Positions 16,050 through 24,707 are shown, counted from the stretch's first letter. The stretch is 64,000 bases of DNA from JAVBLD01 sp031553705 (GCA_031553705.1 JAVBLD010000001.1:1-64000), one strand, 5' to 3'. The notes: a model not told the origin generated them from the letters alone. Translations and numbers: made by a program.

Positions 16050-17501
16050 TTAGTCTCTGTTATCCCCTTTTTGTTTCTCATCCTGCAATAACGGCCAGTT
16101 AGGGTCGTAAAGGTGGGCACGTTCCATTAATCCCAGCAACTGTTTCACAATACGCGGATTCTGTTCCGTCACATTATGTTTTTCAGACGGATCCAATGCA
16201 ATATTATACAGTTCCAGTTTGGCCTTATCTCCTTTAGACACATCCAAACGGATCAGTTTCCAGTCTCCTTTCCGGACTGCCTGCCGGCCACCCTGTTCCT
16301 GAAATTCAAAATAAAGATAATCATGACTTTTCTGTTTCCCCTTGCCGGTTAACAAAGGCAGCAAACTAACCCCATCGGTCCTCCCTGCTTTTCCGTCAGT
16401 CATCCCGGCAAAAGTAGGCATCATATCCCAGAACGAACAGATAAAATCAGTCTCCCCTCGACGTATAATATCCGGCCACACGGCAATAAACGGTACCCGT
16501 ATCCCTCCTTCATACAGGTCTCTCTTATAGCCCCGGAATATCCCGTTGCTATCAAAAAAGTCCGGATCGGCTCCTCCTTCTCGATGGGGCCCGTTGTCGC
16601 TGGTAAATATAATGATCGTATTATCGTACAATCCCAACTCTTTTAATTTTGCCACCACTTGTCCGACATATACATCCAGGCGATAAACCATCGCCGCAAA
16701 CATAGCATGCGGTTCTTTCTGGGAGCAATACCCACCTCTCCGGAAGTTTGGCCCGGAATCGCATCCTACATACGGAGTTTCGGGGTACATCCCCCTGAAT
16801 TTCTGAATAACACTATCTTCCGGCACAAGCAGTTCGGCATGAGGCAAAACATAAGGCAGAAACAGAAAAAACGGTTTATCTTTGTTCCGGTCCAAAAATT
16901 CTAATCCTTTCCGCTGAATCATATCCTGAGTATACACGCCATACCCACCGTTAGCATTCGACGGCAGATCTATCCGTTTATCGTTTTCCCATAAGTGATC
17001 GGCATAGTAATTATGAGCCAGCAACTGGCAATTGAATCCGAAAAAGTCATCCACACCCTGATTATTGGGATCACCCTCTGCTCCAGGCGCTCCCAGGCCC
17101 CACTTTCCAAACGCTCCGGTCGTATAACCGGCGCGTTTAAATACCCTGAATATCGATTCGATGTTGGCCGGTAACGACATCTGCCCCTCCGGCTCCACCT
17201 CCCGGTTACCCCGGATCGGAGTATGTCCCGTATGTAATCCCGTAATCAGTGCGGAACGCGATGGAGCGCTAACCGTCGTTCCTGAATAGCATTGCGTAAA
17301 CCGCAACCCCTCCCGGGCCAGTTTATCGATATTAGGAGTTTTAAACTTTTGCTGACCGTAACAACTTAGATCGCCATATCCCAGATCATCTGCAATAATA
17401 AAAACAACATTAGGCTTCTGGGATGCTTTTTCCTGTTCCCCGGCATATACGTTCCCAATACCTATTCCGGCAATACCGGACAATAACAAGGCTCTATTCA
17501 T
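16050..17501 (-). CDS. S-type sulfatase (arylsulfatase A-like), secreted
   Basis: A 483-residue sulfatase with an N-terminal signal peptide cleaved after about VYA (residue 20). The formylglycine motif is S-A-P-S-R at 78-82 (VSAPSRSALITGLHTGH), again the Ser type. Metal ligands Asp38-Asp39 (FIIADDLGYGDLSCYG) and FTSDNGPH are present, as is the conserved FGKWGLG. The domain and the FFGFNCQLLAHNYY segment recall the arylsulfatase A/choline-sulfatase-like S1_16 type group, but the subfamily needs a SulfAtlas search. It is first in a two-gene sulfatase operon. A -7 promoter element lies about 25 bases upstream. Confidence 0.92.
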   Translation of the reverse strand: MNRALLLSGIAGIGIGNVYAGEQEKASQKPNVVFIIADDLGYGDLSCYGQQKFKTPNIDKLAREGLRFTQCYSGTTVSAPSRSALITGLHTGHTPIRGNREVEPEGQMSLPANIESIFRVFKRAGYTTGAFGKWGLGAPGAEGDPNNQGVDDFFGFNCQLLAHNYYADHLWENDKRIDLPSNANGGYGVYTQDMIQRKGLEFLDRNKDKPFFLFLPYVLPHAELLVPEDSVIQKFRGMYPETPYVGCDSGPNFRRGGYCSQKEPHAMFAAMVYRLDVYVGQVVAKLKELGLYDNTIIIFTSDNGPHREGGADPDFFDSNGIFRGYKRDLYEGGIRVPFIAVWPDIIRRGETDFICSFWDMMPTFAGMTDGKAGRTDGVSLLPLLTGKGKQKSHDYLYFEFQEQGGRQAVRKGDWKLIRLDVSKGDKAKLELYNIALDPSEKHNVTEQNPRIVKQLLGLMERAHLYDPNWPLLQDEKQKGDNRD

Positions 17502-17524
17502 CCGTGTTTTCGTTTAAATATGCC

Positions 17525-17532
17525 CAAATATA
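17525..17532 (-). promoter_or_regulatory. Probable -7 element of the sulfatase operon
   Basis: On the minus strand the sequence reads TATATTTG, a full match to TAnnTTTG, 24 bases before the start codon of the upstream sulfatase. No TTTG was found at the -33 distance. Confidence 0.4.
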
Positions 17533-17567
17533 ATTGTTTCTATTTGCTTTTTAAAATAATTTATAAA

Positions 17568-17602
17568 CTAAAAACAGCAGATTTAGAATCTGCTGTTTTT
17601 AG
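17568..17602 (-). terminator. Intrinsic terminator of rho
   Basis: A perfect 16-bp stem (17568-17583 with 17587-17602) around a 3-base loop, with T-rich arms ending in a T tract on the minus strand. It begins directly at the rho stop codon. It separates rho from the sulfatase operon. Confidence 0.85.
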
Positions 17603-17603
17603 T

Positions 17604-19448
17604 TTATTTATCATTCATCGATATCAAAAACTCATCATTCGATTTGGTCTTCTCCAACCGGTCCTTGACAAACTGCATTGCTTCGACCGAATTCATATCG
17701 GTCAGGTAATTCCGCAAGATCCAAATCCGGTTCAGTATATAGTCATCAAGCAACAGGTCCTCGCGACGAGTGCTGGAAGCCGTAATATCCACCGCCGGAT
17801 AGATTCGTTTGTTGGATAGTTTCCGATCGAGCTGCAATTCCATATTACCGGTACCTTTAAACTCTTCGAAGATAACATCGTCCATTTTCGAACCGGTTTC
17901 GGTCAATGCCGTAGCCAATATGGTCAATGATCCCCCGTCCTCGATATTACGGGCAGCTCCGAAAAAGCGTTTTGGTTTATGCAACGCATTTGCATCCACA
18001 CCACCTGAGAGGACTTTACCGGATGCCGGTGAAACCGTATTGTAAGCGCGTGCAAGACGGGTGATCGAATCCAGCAGGATAACTACATCGTGCCCGCACT
18101 CTACCATTCGTTTTGCTTTCTCAAGCACTATATTAGCCACCTTTACATGCCGTTCGGCCGGTTCGTCAAAAGTAGAAGAAATCACTTCTGCCTTTACGCT
18201 TCTGGCCATATCAGTCACCTCTTCCGGACGTTCGTCAATCAATAATATAATTAGGTATACTTCAGGATGGTTCGCTGCAATAGCGTTTGCAATCTCTTTC
18301 AATAAAACCGTTTTACCGGTTTTCGGCTGTGCAACGATCAATCCCCTCTGTCCTTTACCGATTGGGGCAAACATATCAACTACCCGTGTAGATATGGTAG
18401 CCCGACCACCTCCGGTAAGATTGAACTTCTCATTCGGGAAAAGCGGCACCAGGTGATCAAAAGGAATCCGGTCCCGCACAGCTTCGGGAGTTTTACCATT
18501 GATTTTTTCAACTTTAATCAGCGGAAAATATTTTTCTCCCTCTTTGGGCGGACGTATTGTACCTTCGACCAAGTCGCCGGTTTGCAAACCGAAAAGCTTT
18601 ATCTGACTTTGGGAAACATAGATATCATCCGGGGAGTTCAAATAGTTATAATCTGATGAGCGTAAGAAACCATAACCGTCAGGCATAATTTCCAATACTC
18701 CCGAGTTTACAATAATACCCTCAAATTCATAGTATTTATCCCGTTTATCATAGCGCATCTTGCCACTATTTCCGGAAACATTTACCTGATCGGCATGGCT
18801 CTCTTTTCTATTTTCTTCAGGCTGTTCCACTTGATAGTCGAAAGATTCCTTATCATCATCATCATCATCATCGGACATATCCCCGAAATCCAAATCCTTC
18901 TCAATGATATCCTCATGCACATAACGGGAAACAGGATGTTCCTGCTTGACCGGAGCTTGGGAGGACTTTACATGCTCTTTTAATATATTGGGTTTCATCA
19001 CTTTTTTTCTTTCTCCGTGCGCCGGCTGTTCCCATGCAGGTGCTTCACGCTTGGATTCTGCAGGTTCCTTCGCAGCGGCATGCGGTTTTGCAACAACCTG
19101 TTCTGCCCGCTTCACCTCTTCAGGTTTCTGTTCAGACTTTTGCTCAGTTTTTTGTTCATGTTTAGAAAATCGCTGCATACCTCCGCCTCTGGAGTCACCT
19201 ACTTTCTCAATACCGGGCCTGATAACCCGAACCCTCGGTTTTTTCTCTTTTTTCTCTTCCGACAGGGCTGTTTCCTTTGCAACAGAAGGAGTTGGTGCTT
19301 CCGTCGCCTCAATAATAGCTTGTTGGTCCAATATTTTATAAATTAATTCTTGTTTTTTATAAGCCTCTACACGCCTAACTCCTAGATCTTTAGCAATCTG
19401 CCGCAACTCTGCAAGCAACTTGTCATTTAATTCCAAAATGTCGTACAT
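17604..19448 (-). CDS. rho: Transcription termination factor Rho, long Bacteroidetes form
   Basis: A 614-residue Rho, about 195 residues longer than E. coli Rho (419). The N-terminal helical Rho_N domain (about 1-45) is followed by a long charged insert (about 50-235) rich in Lys, Glu, Pro and Asp. The RNA-binding cold-shock-like domain (GVLEIMPDGYGFLRS), and the RecA-like ATPase with Walker A PKTGKT at about 375 and LLIDERPEEV, follow it. The insert holds an acidic run encoded by a pure trinucleotide repeat (18853-18872). Rho hexamers terminate transcription, and such inserts are typical of Bacteroidetes and linked to extra RNA binding or condensate formation. It is followed by a strong intrinsic hairpin and preceded by a likely promoter of its own. 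Confidence 0.97.
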   Translation of the reverse strand: MYDILELNDKLLAELRQIAKDLGVRRVEAYKKQELIYKILDQQAIIEATEAPTPSVAKETALSEEKKEKKPRVRVIRPGIEKVGDSRGGGMQRFSKHEQKTEQKSEQKPEEVKRAEQVVAKPHAAAKEPAESKREAPAWEQPAHGERKKVMKPNILKEHVKSSQAPVKQEHPVSRYVHEDIIEKDLDFGDMSDDDDDDDKESFDYQVEQPEENRKESHADQVNVSGNSGKMRYDKRDKYYEFEGIIVNSGVLEIMPDGYGFLRSSDYNYLNSPDDIYVSQSQIKLFGLQTGDLVEGTIRPPKEGEKYFPLIKVEKINGKTPEAVRDRIPFDHLVPLFPNEKFNLTGGGRATISTRVVDMFAPIGKGQRGLIVAQPKTGKTVLLKEIANAIAANHPEVYLIILLIDERPEEVTDMARSVKAEVISSTFDEPAERHVKVANIVLEKAKRMVECGHDVVILLDSITRLARAYNTVSPASGKVLSGGVDANALHKPKRFFGAARNIEDGGSLTILATALTETGSKMDDVIFEEFKGTGNMELQLDRKLSNKRIYPAVDITASSTRREDLLLDDYILNRIWILRNYLTDMNSVEAMQFVKDRLEKTKSNDEFLISMNDK

Positions 19449-19517
19449 AAATATACTGGGTATTTATTTATCTTGTAAGAAAATTATCCGGAAGAACCAG
19501 ATAGAACAGTGATGAGG

Positions 19518-19547
19518 CAAAGATAAGCTATTTTTTTTTATCACAAA
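19518..19547 (-). promoter_or_regulatory. Promoter of rho
   Basis: On the minus strand TTTG (19547-19544), 18 bases, then TATCTTTG (19525-19518), a full -7 match with a spacer one base short of the usual range. It gives a leader of about 65 bases. Rho genes are often autoregulated in the leader, but no specific signal is seen here. Confidence 0.55.
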
Positions 19548-19572
19548 ATTGTTTTTATATTTTTTACATTTT

Positions 19573-21429
19573 TTATTCCCGAATCAGGTCATCAACCAGT
19601 TTATCAAAAAAACCTTTATAAGAAGTCAGGCTGACCTTTCCTGTCTGCACTTGTTTTCTGGCTATCTCTTCCGCAGTAAGTGCAAACCATCGGGCCGCTT
19701 TAAATCGGATTGCCTTGTCGTGACATTGTGCGTTGATTTTCAACCCCCAGCTATATAGTTCGGCATCCGATATTTGTTCTTCATACCATCGCTCTTCCGC
19801 CAGTTCTACATAAGTTTTCCAATCCCCTGTTTTCTCCGCTGCATCCATCTTTGCTTTACGGGCGATTATCCGCCATCCCTCGACCTTTCTCTTCTTCATC
19901 TGTTTCACATAATCCTTGAAACCGGATTCATTAAAGGAGTAATGACCATCCCGGAGTGTTACAAACCGCATAGCCCCGGCCAGCCATAGCGATGACATTT
20001 TCTGGTTTACCGCTTTTTTTCCGTAAAGAGAGTAAAAAAAAATTCGGTTGTTGTAGACATAATCGGAGATTCCCGAATTTACTTCAAGGATATAAGCATC
20101 GAACAAATCCCAATATTTCCGTTCTTTCAACCGTTCAGGTCCTGCTACGGAAAGATAGGCCAATGCCACTTCTCCCGTCTCCTGCTTCATTTTTGCCCGA
20201 TCCAACACAGCTAAATAGCTTTCAATAAATACCGGCTCCCGGTTGCCCTTTCGATATTCGTCCATCATATATGCCAAACCATTGCCTTCCAATGCACGTT
20301 GTGCTTCCCGTATCAGTTCCCCGCTTTCCGGTATTTCTGAAAATCGGTGTACGACTTTCCCTTCGGGATTGACAAAACAAAACGCAGGAAAGGCATCTAT
20401 TCCTATTTTTTCTGTCAATATCATTCCTTCGCGGCCTTCAGCATCATATCCGGCATTTATAAAACGGGTATTAAACAGAACGGCCACATCCGGATCCTTA
20501 TATACGGTTTTAACCATTGTCTTATGGGAAGGAGGTAAAGCCGAATAGATGTCAACAAAAATCCACTTGTCCTCCCGTTTTGCTCTTGCCTGCACCTCTT
20601 CCCAGCTTTCATCGGTAAAGACAACACCTTCCGCTTTTTTTAAAGCTTCCTGTCCGAACGCAATAAACTCCTCGGCCGCAACATTACCGGTTGCCAGATG
20701 TACCTGTTTTCCATCCCCATTTAAAAATAGGTATGCAGGATAGTCGGTCACTCCGTATTTGCGGGTTAACTCTGCTTCTTTTCCAAAATCAATCTTCAGG
20801 TTGATAAACTGTTTATTGTAATAATCGGCCACCTTATCCAAATTAAAAACATTATTTTCAATCAACATACAAGGCCGGCAATTATTGGTATAGGCATATA
20901 TAAAAACAAGCTTATCTTCGTTCTTTGCTTTTGCCAATGCTTCGGAAAAACGATATCCTTCAAACCGGATCGAACGGCTATTGCTCTTTTTTACGACAGC
21001 TGTTTGCAAGGCCTTATCCCCGGCCTCTATCAACAACTGTGGATTTTTAGCAACGGCAGCAGGATCAGCTGTGTATAACAGATCGCCATAAGGCATAAAG
21101 AAGCTGTAAACCGGCGAAGGTGTCATCATCAGCTTAGAAGCAAAATTCTTTCCTTCGTTCATTCCCATATCTATCCGGATGGCAATGATATTCTTATTAA
21201 AATATGCTACCACCTGTTTATCTGCAAAAGGATTTTTACCGGTAGACTGCACTCCGCCAGCCGGAACGACATCCACAAATACCAGTTTATTCTCACGGGC
21301 AGCCAGCATGCTTGCCTGTTCCCAAGTTAACGGTTTAAAAACCGGAGCCGTAAGGCGGTACTGGGCTGCTACCGGTAATACAAGTATCCATAACCAAAAA
21401 AAAACGCCCCAACTGATAGATCTTTTCAT
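19573..21429 (-). CDS. Exported protein with three tandem thioredoxin-like domains
   Basis: A 618-residue protein with a signal peptide (cleavage near VAA, about residue 22). Three thioredoxin-like modules follow: about 33-145, 160-275 and 285-400, each opening with a block like KLVFVDV, KLVFIYAY or KWIFVDIY. Only the middle one keeps a redox pair, NNCRPC (Cys184, Cys187). In the first and third the site is replaced by VPAGGV and SALPPS. Residues about 410-618 are helical with no recognised domain (TPR-like spacing is possible). It probably acts in the periplasm in disulfide reduction or binding. It sits between the phosphatase gene and rho on the same strand, 124 bases before rho. The partner is unknown. 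Confidence 0.75.
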   Translation of the reverse strand: MKRSISWGVFFWLWILVLPVAAQYRLTAPVFKPLTWEQASMLAARENKLVFVDVVPAGGVQSTGKNPFADKQVVAYFNKNIIAIRIDMGMNEGKNFASKLMMTPSPVYSFFMPYGDLLYTADPAAVAKNPQLLIEAGDKALQTAVVKKSNSRSIRFEGYRFSEALAKAKNEDKLVFIYAYTNNCRPCMLIENNVFNLDKVADYYNKQFINLKIDFGKEAELTRKYGVTDYPAYLFLNGDGKQVHLATGNVAAEEFIAFGQEALKKAEGVVFTDESWEEVQARAKREDKWIFVDIYSALPPSHKTMVKTVYKDPDVAVLFNTRFINAGYDAEGREGMILTEKIGIDAFPAFCFVNPEGKVVHRFSEIPESGELIREAQRALEGNGLAYMMDEYRKGNREPVFIESYLAVLDRAKMKQETGEVALAYLSVAGPERLKERKYWDLFDAYILEVNSGISDYVYNNRIFFYSLYGKKAVNQKMSSLWLAGAMRFVTLRDGHYSFNESGFKDYVKQMKKRKVEGWRIIARKAKMDAAEKTGDWKTYVELAEERWYEEQISDAELYSWGLKINAQCHDKAIRFKAARWFALTAEEIARKQVQTGKVSLTSYKGFFDKLVDDLIRE

Positions 21430-21612
21430 TATTTCTTACTTTTCATTTCAGACTCTTACTCTTTAACCCAAACAAAAATAGAGCCATCTTGAAGGAAATC
21501 TCCGTCTTTATGCAATGTTTAACATTTTTAATGCCGATATAAGGTATCATATCATTTACTTCCACTACAACATTTTGTTTCCAGGCCCTCCGGCTTACGA
21601 GTCAGCAGACGG

Positions 21613-22155
21613 TTATTCCATTACGCTTTTTTTCAACGCCTCAACATCTACCTCCCGGATAAAAGTCTTTATGTCACTGAAGATAGAATGATAACCGTAT
21701 CCACCGTTTTCCAATTCGTCAATGGCTTCGCCCTTTGTCCATCCTTGAAATACAATACGATATAGTGCTATGACCACGCCGGTTCTGTCCGAGCCGTGCC
21801 AACAGTGAATCACGATAGGACCTTTACGGTTCTTTATCACTTGCAATGCTTCAACCATTTTCTCCCTGTCGGGATTGCCCGCTCTCATCCTTACCCTGTG
21901 CAATGTCAATTGTGTCTGTTTTGCATTTTTATAATCATCATGAAAGTTCCGGAGGTTCAGTACCTCCCGTATCCCGGCACTTTCCAATTCAGCAAAAGCA
22001 TCGGCTCCCGGTTGCGCACAACGATATACACCCTCATCCACTTTGAAAAAATTCTCGACATAACCAGAGGCCACCGGATTCGCCCATTTATTGTTTCGTT
22101 GAGCAGAAAGAGGAAGCACACAGGAGATCATCAATAATATCAGAAATTGCCTCAT
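21613..22155 (-). CDS. Exported dual-specificity-type protein phosphatase
   Basis: A 180-residue protein with a signal peptide (VLPLSAQ, cleavage near residue 19). It has the CX5R phosphatase loop HCWHGSDRTG, with nucleophile Cys118 and Arg124. The preceding GVYRCAQPGADAFAELESAGIREVLNLR block is typical of the SIW14/DSP-like tyrosine phosphatase fold. An export signal on a phosphatase of this type is less common and suggests periplasmic or surface substrates, such as phosphosugars, phospholipids or host phosphoproteins. No kinase gene is near. It is followed by the triple thioredoxin gene 183 bases on, so they may or may not be co-transcribed. Confidence 0.82.
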   Translation of the reverse strand: MRQFLILLMISCVLPLSAQRNNKWANPVASGYVENFFKVDEGVYRCAQPGADAFAELESAGIREVLNLRNFHDDYKNAKQTQLTLHRVRMRAGNPDREKMVEALQVIKNRKGPIVIHCWHGSDRTGVVIALYRIVFQGWTKGEAIDELENGGYGYHSIFSDIKTFIREVDVEALKKSVME

Positions 22156-22263
22156 AAAAAACAGTATTTTATCATCTATCTTTATTAAACCCGGTCAATA
22201 ACTACCGACATCATACAAATCAGCAATTAAGAAATACCCGTCAACACTATTTCAGTCCACCAG

Positions 22264-22294
22264 CAAAGGTAAAGGTTGAAACAAAAATAACAAA
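22264..22294 (-). promoter_or_regulatory. Promoter of the phosphatase gene
   Basis: On the minus strand TTTG (22294-22291), exactly 19 bases, then TACCTTTG (22271-22264): a perfect match to the two-element Bacteroidetes promoter. It implies a leader of about 100 bases. The divergent ridA promoter lies about 40 bases away. Confidence 0.6.
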
Positions 22295-22331
22295 AATCGG
22301 ATTTTAATTTTTCATTTAAAATTGGTTTGCT

Positions 22332-22339
22332 TAATTTTG
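22332..22339 (+). promoter_or_regulatory. -7 element of the ridA promoter
   Basis: TAATTTTG fully matches TAnnTTTG. It lies 37 bases before the ridA start. At the -33 distance a T run is found instead of TTTG. Confidence 0.5.
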
Positions 22340-22376
22340 TTGCAAATTAACAAAACACATTTTAAACGTATATATA

Positions 22377-22754
22377 ATGAAAAAAATCATCCATTCACCG
22401 AAAGCTCCGAAAGCTATCGGTCCTTACAGCCAGGCTATCGAGGCAAACGGCACGCTTTATATCAGCGGCCAGCTCCCTGTCGATGTGACAACAGGAAAAT
22501 TTGTTGAAGGAGGAATCAAAGAACAGACAGAACAGGTATTGAAGAACATCGGTTATATTCTGGAAGAAGCCGGATACTCGTACCAAAATGTAGTAAAATC
22601 AACCTGTTTGCTAAGTGATATTGCCGATTTTGCAGCAATGAACGAAGTATATGCAAACTATTACCAAGGCGAATGCCCCGCACGTGCGGCATACGCTGTA
22701 AAAGCGTTACCTATGGGAGCATTGGTTGAAATCGAAACCATCGCTGTAAAATAA
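22377..22754 (+). CDS. ridA: RidA family enamine/imine deaminase
   Basis: A 125-residue RidA (YjgF/YER057c/UK114) protein, a trimer that hydrolyses reactive 2-aminoacrylate and other enamines and so protects PLP enzymes. The family pattern is present: APKAIGPYSQAIEANGTLYISGQLP, the ATVKTTVFLSD-like NVVKSTCLLSDIADFAAMNEVY, and CPARAAYAVKALPMGALVEIE with the carboxylate-binding Arg of CPAR. Length is typical. It is monocistronic, with its own promoter and a strong terminator. Confidence 0.96.
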   Translation: MKKIIHSPKAPKAIGPYSQAIEANGTLYISGQLPVDVTTGKFVEGGIKEQTEQVLKNIGYILEEAGYSYQNVVKSTCLLSDIADFAAMNEVYANYYQGECPARAAYAVKALPMGALVEIETIAVK

Positions 22755-22769
22755 TACAGAAAAGAAAAT

Positions 22770-22807
22770 AAAAAGAGATGTTCGAAGTGATTTGAACATC
22801 TCTTTTT
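22770..22807 (+). terminator. Intrinsic terminator of ridA
   Basis: A perfect 14-bp stem (22770-22783 with 22794-22807), A-rich on the left and ending in TTTTT on the right. It begins 15 bases after the ridA stop codon and may also serve the converging minus-strand acyltransferase gene. Confidence 0.85.
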
Positions 22808-22855
22808 ATTAACTGCTCCCCCATACCTTAACTCTCCAATCTTCCAATCCGATAT

Positions 22856-23743
22856 TTAAGATACTCTTTTATGTTTCCAACGTTTGTGGGACCAAAGCCA
22901 ATATTCGGGACATTCCCGGATAAAATGTTCCAACATCCGGGTATGCATCCGGGTCAATTCGCCCGGTTCTAAAGCTTGCGGGTCGGGACAAAGATCATAA
23001 AATTCAGCATGATAGTAGCCACGTTTTACTTTCCGCATATTCACAAATATGACCGGTTGATTTAATTTCCGTGCTATCTTCTCGGTACCTTCCAATACCG
23101 GCGTATCCTGATTCAGGAATTTCATCCAGAAATTCAGGTTCATCTTATTGGGCGTCTGGTCACCGATGAATCCGGTCATCGCCACCACCCCGTCTTTCTG
23201 ATTTTGCAGCATTACCCTCAATGTATCGATTTTGGCCAAAGGATGTGCTCCGAAATGACTTCTGATCTGATAAGTCATCCGATCGAATACCTTATTGCGG
23301 ATAGGTTTATAAATAGGCACCAACTCTATGTCTTTCTCCCAAAGTTTATAAGAGAACATCATCTCCCAGTTGCCATAATGCCCCGAGCAAGCAATCACAC
23401 TCCGCCCTTCCTGAAAATAACGGTGCGGAATCTCTATATTCACCATCACACACCGTTTCTTGATCTCTTTTTCCGAGATATGCCAAAGTTTATAAAACTC
23501 AGCAAATGTATCGCACAAATGCCGGTAGTAACGTTGTGCTATATGTTCCCGTTCACTCTCCGTTTTTTCCGGAAATGCATTTCGCAGATTATCCAATACC
23601 ACCTTTCGCCGGTAACGTATGACATAATACAAGATCAGATATAGAATATCCGTAATCACGTACATTACGCGCAATGGTAAAAAGCTGACACACCATAACA
23701 AAGCATACCCCACATAAGAACACAGACAAGTAATTATTTTCAT
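22856..23743 (-). CDS. LpxL/HtrB-type lipid A acyltransferase
   Basis: A 295-residue inner-membrane acyltransferase of the lysophospholipid acyltransferase superfamily, which adds secondary acyl chains to lipid A. An N-terminal hydrophobic segment (residues about 5-40) anchors it. The catalytic HX4(D/E) motif is SGHYGNWEM, and further conserved points are GVVAMTGFIGDQTP and PEYWLWSHKRWK. An upstream ATG at 23776 would add 11 polar residues, so MKIITCLCSYVGY (23743) is the preferred start. Bacteroides lipid A is penta-acylated, so one such enzyme is expected. It converges on ridA and is followed by the ridA terminator stem. Confidence 0.92.
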   Translation of the reverse strand: MKIITCLCSYVGYALLWCVSFLPLRVMYVITDILYLILYYVIRYRRKVVLDNLRNAFPEKTESEREHIAQRYYRHLCDTFAEFYKLWHISEKEIKKRCVMVNIEIPHRYFQEGRSVIACSGHYGNWEMMFSYKLWEKDIELVPIYKPIRNKVFDRMTYQIRSHFGAHPLAKIDTLRVMLQNQKDGVVAMTGFIGDQTPNKMNLNFWMKFLNQDTPVLEGTEKIARKLNQPVIFVNMRKVKRGYYHAEFYDLCPDPQALEPGELTRMHTRMLEHFIRECPEYWLWSHKRWKHKRVS

Positions 23744-23788
23744 AGATTTTTCAATATTTCTTTCAATACACCACACGCATTAATTATT

Positions 23789-23831
23789 CAAAGATAATAA
23801 AATTCTTTCAAAAGAATAGATAATTATCTAT
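23789..23831 (-). promoter_or_regulatory. Promoter of the acyltransferase gene, with 16-bp palindrome
   Basis: On the minus strand TATCTTTG (23796-23789) is a full -7 match. A perfect 16-base palindrome, ATAGATAATTATCTAT (23816-23831), occupies the expected -33 region, where a repressor would block polymerase. It lies in the 377-base AT-rich gap 23744-24120. Apart from this and the rbr promoter nothing else is recognised there. Confidence 0.4.
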
Positions 23832-24014
23832 AAAACAAACTATCAAAAAATACTCATTTTATAAGCCTAATCCGCGCTTCCGGCATTACAAAATCCGTTT
23901 TACTTATATACAACGGTTTAAATGTTCATAAAAAAATCAGATCACTGTCCTAGTTATAAAAAATTAGAAAACAGCATATATAGATAAAAATTATTGTATT
24001 ATAGAAATTAAAGA

Positions 24015-24046
24015 TTTGCTATATATTTTCATTTATAGTATACTTG
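24015..24046 (+). promoter_or_regulatory. Promoter of the rubrerythrin gene
   Basis: TTTG (24015-24018), 20 bases, then TATACTTG (24039-24046): one mismatch in the -7 element. It predicts a leader of about 70 bases before the rbr start at 24121. Confidence 0.55.
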
Positions 24047-24120
24047 TGCTATAAAAACAGTAAAACGGATTCATTTCCGATTGATCAATCATATAAATAA
24101 CAGCAATATAATGAAGTATT

Positions 24121-24693
24121 ATGAGTATTAAAGGAACCAGAACAGAACAAAACCTGCTGAAAGCATTTGCAGGAGAGTCGCAGGCAAGAAACAGATATAC
24201 ATTTTTCGCAAGCGTAGCTAAAAAAGAAGGATATGAACAGATAGCCGCAATATTTCTGGAAACTGCCGAACAGGAAAAAGAGCATGCAAAAAAATTCTTT
24301 AAATACCTGGAAGGCGGTATGATAGAGATCACCGCGACCTATCCGGCCGGTATGATCGGAACAACGGCAGAAAATCTGATTGCAGCAGCCGAAGGGGAGC
24401 AAGAGGAGTGGGAAGAATTGTATGCAGGATTTGCAAAAACAGCCGACGAAGAGGGGTTTCCGCTAATCGCCGCAACTTTTCGTCATATCGCAACCGTCGA
24501 GGCTGAGCATGAAGCCCGTTACCGCCAGCTTTTAAAAAGAGTAACCGAAGGAAAGGTTTTTGAACGGGACGAAAATATCGAGTGGCAATGCCGGAATTGC
24601 GGATATGTGCACAAAGGTAAAAAAGCCCCGGTGTCTTGTCCGGCCTGCACACACCCGCAAGCCTATTTTGAAGAGAAAAAGAATAATTACTAA
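24121..24693 (+). CDS. rbr: Rubrerythrin
   Basis: A 190-residue two-domain peroxidase of anaerobes that reduces hydrogen peroxide with electrons from rubredoxin or NADH systems. Residues 1-145 are a four-helix bundle with the di-iron ligand motifs EXXH-type (AFAGESQARNRYTFF, ETAEQEKEHAKKF, and EEGFPLIAATFRHIATVEAEHE). Residues about 155-190 are a rubredoxin-like zinc-ribbon, CRNCGYVHKGKKAP then CPAC. Length is typical (about 191). It suits an organism with oxygen-sensitive PFOR. A hairpin separates it from queH, 72 bases downstream. Confidence 0.96.
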   Translation: MSIKGTRTEQNLLKAFAGESQARNRYTFFASVAKKEGYEQIAAIFLETAEQEKEHAKKFFKYLEGGMIEITATYPAGMIGTTAENLIAAAEGEQEEWEELYAGFAKTADEEGFPLIAATFRHIATVEAEHEARYRQLLKRVTEGKVFERDENIEWQCRNCGYVHKGKKAPVSCPACTHPQAYFEEKKNNY

Positions 24694-24707
24694 ACGAGCT
24701 TCCATGT

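Noticed and set aside
18853..18872. ATC repeats considered as a possible short-repeat array
   Set aside because: A trinucleotide repeat inside rho coding an Asp run, not a spacer-separated CRISPR-type array.
24085..24402. Minus-strand frames over the rubrerythrin gene
   Set aside because: Cys/Phe-rich antisense translation of rbr; not gene-like.
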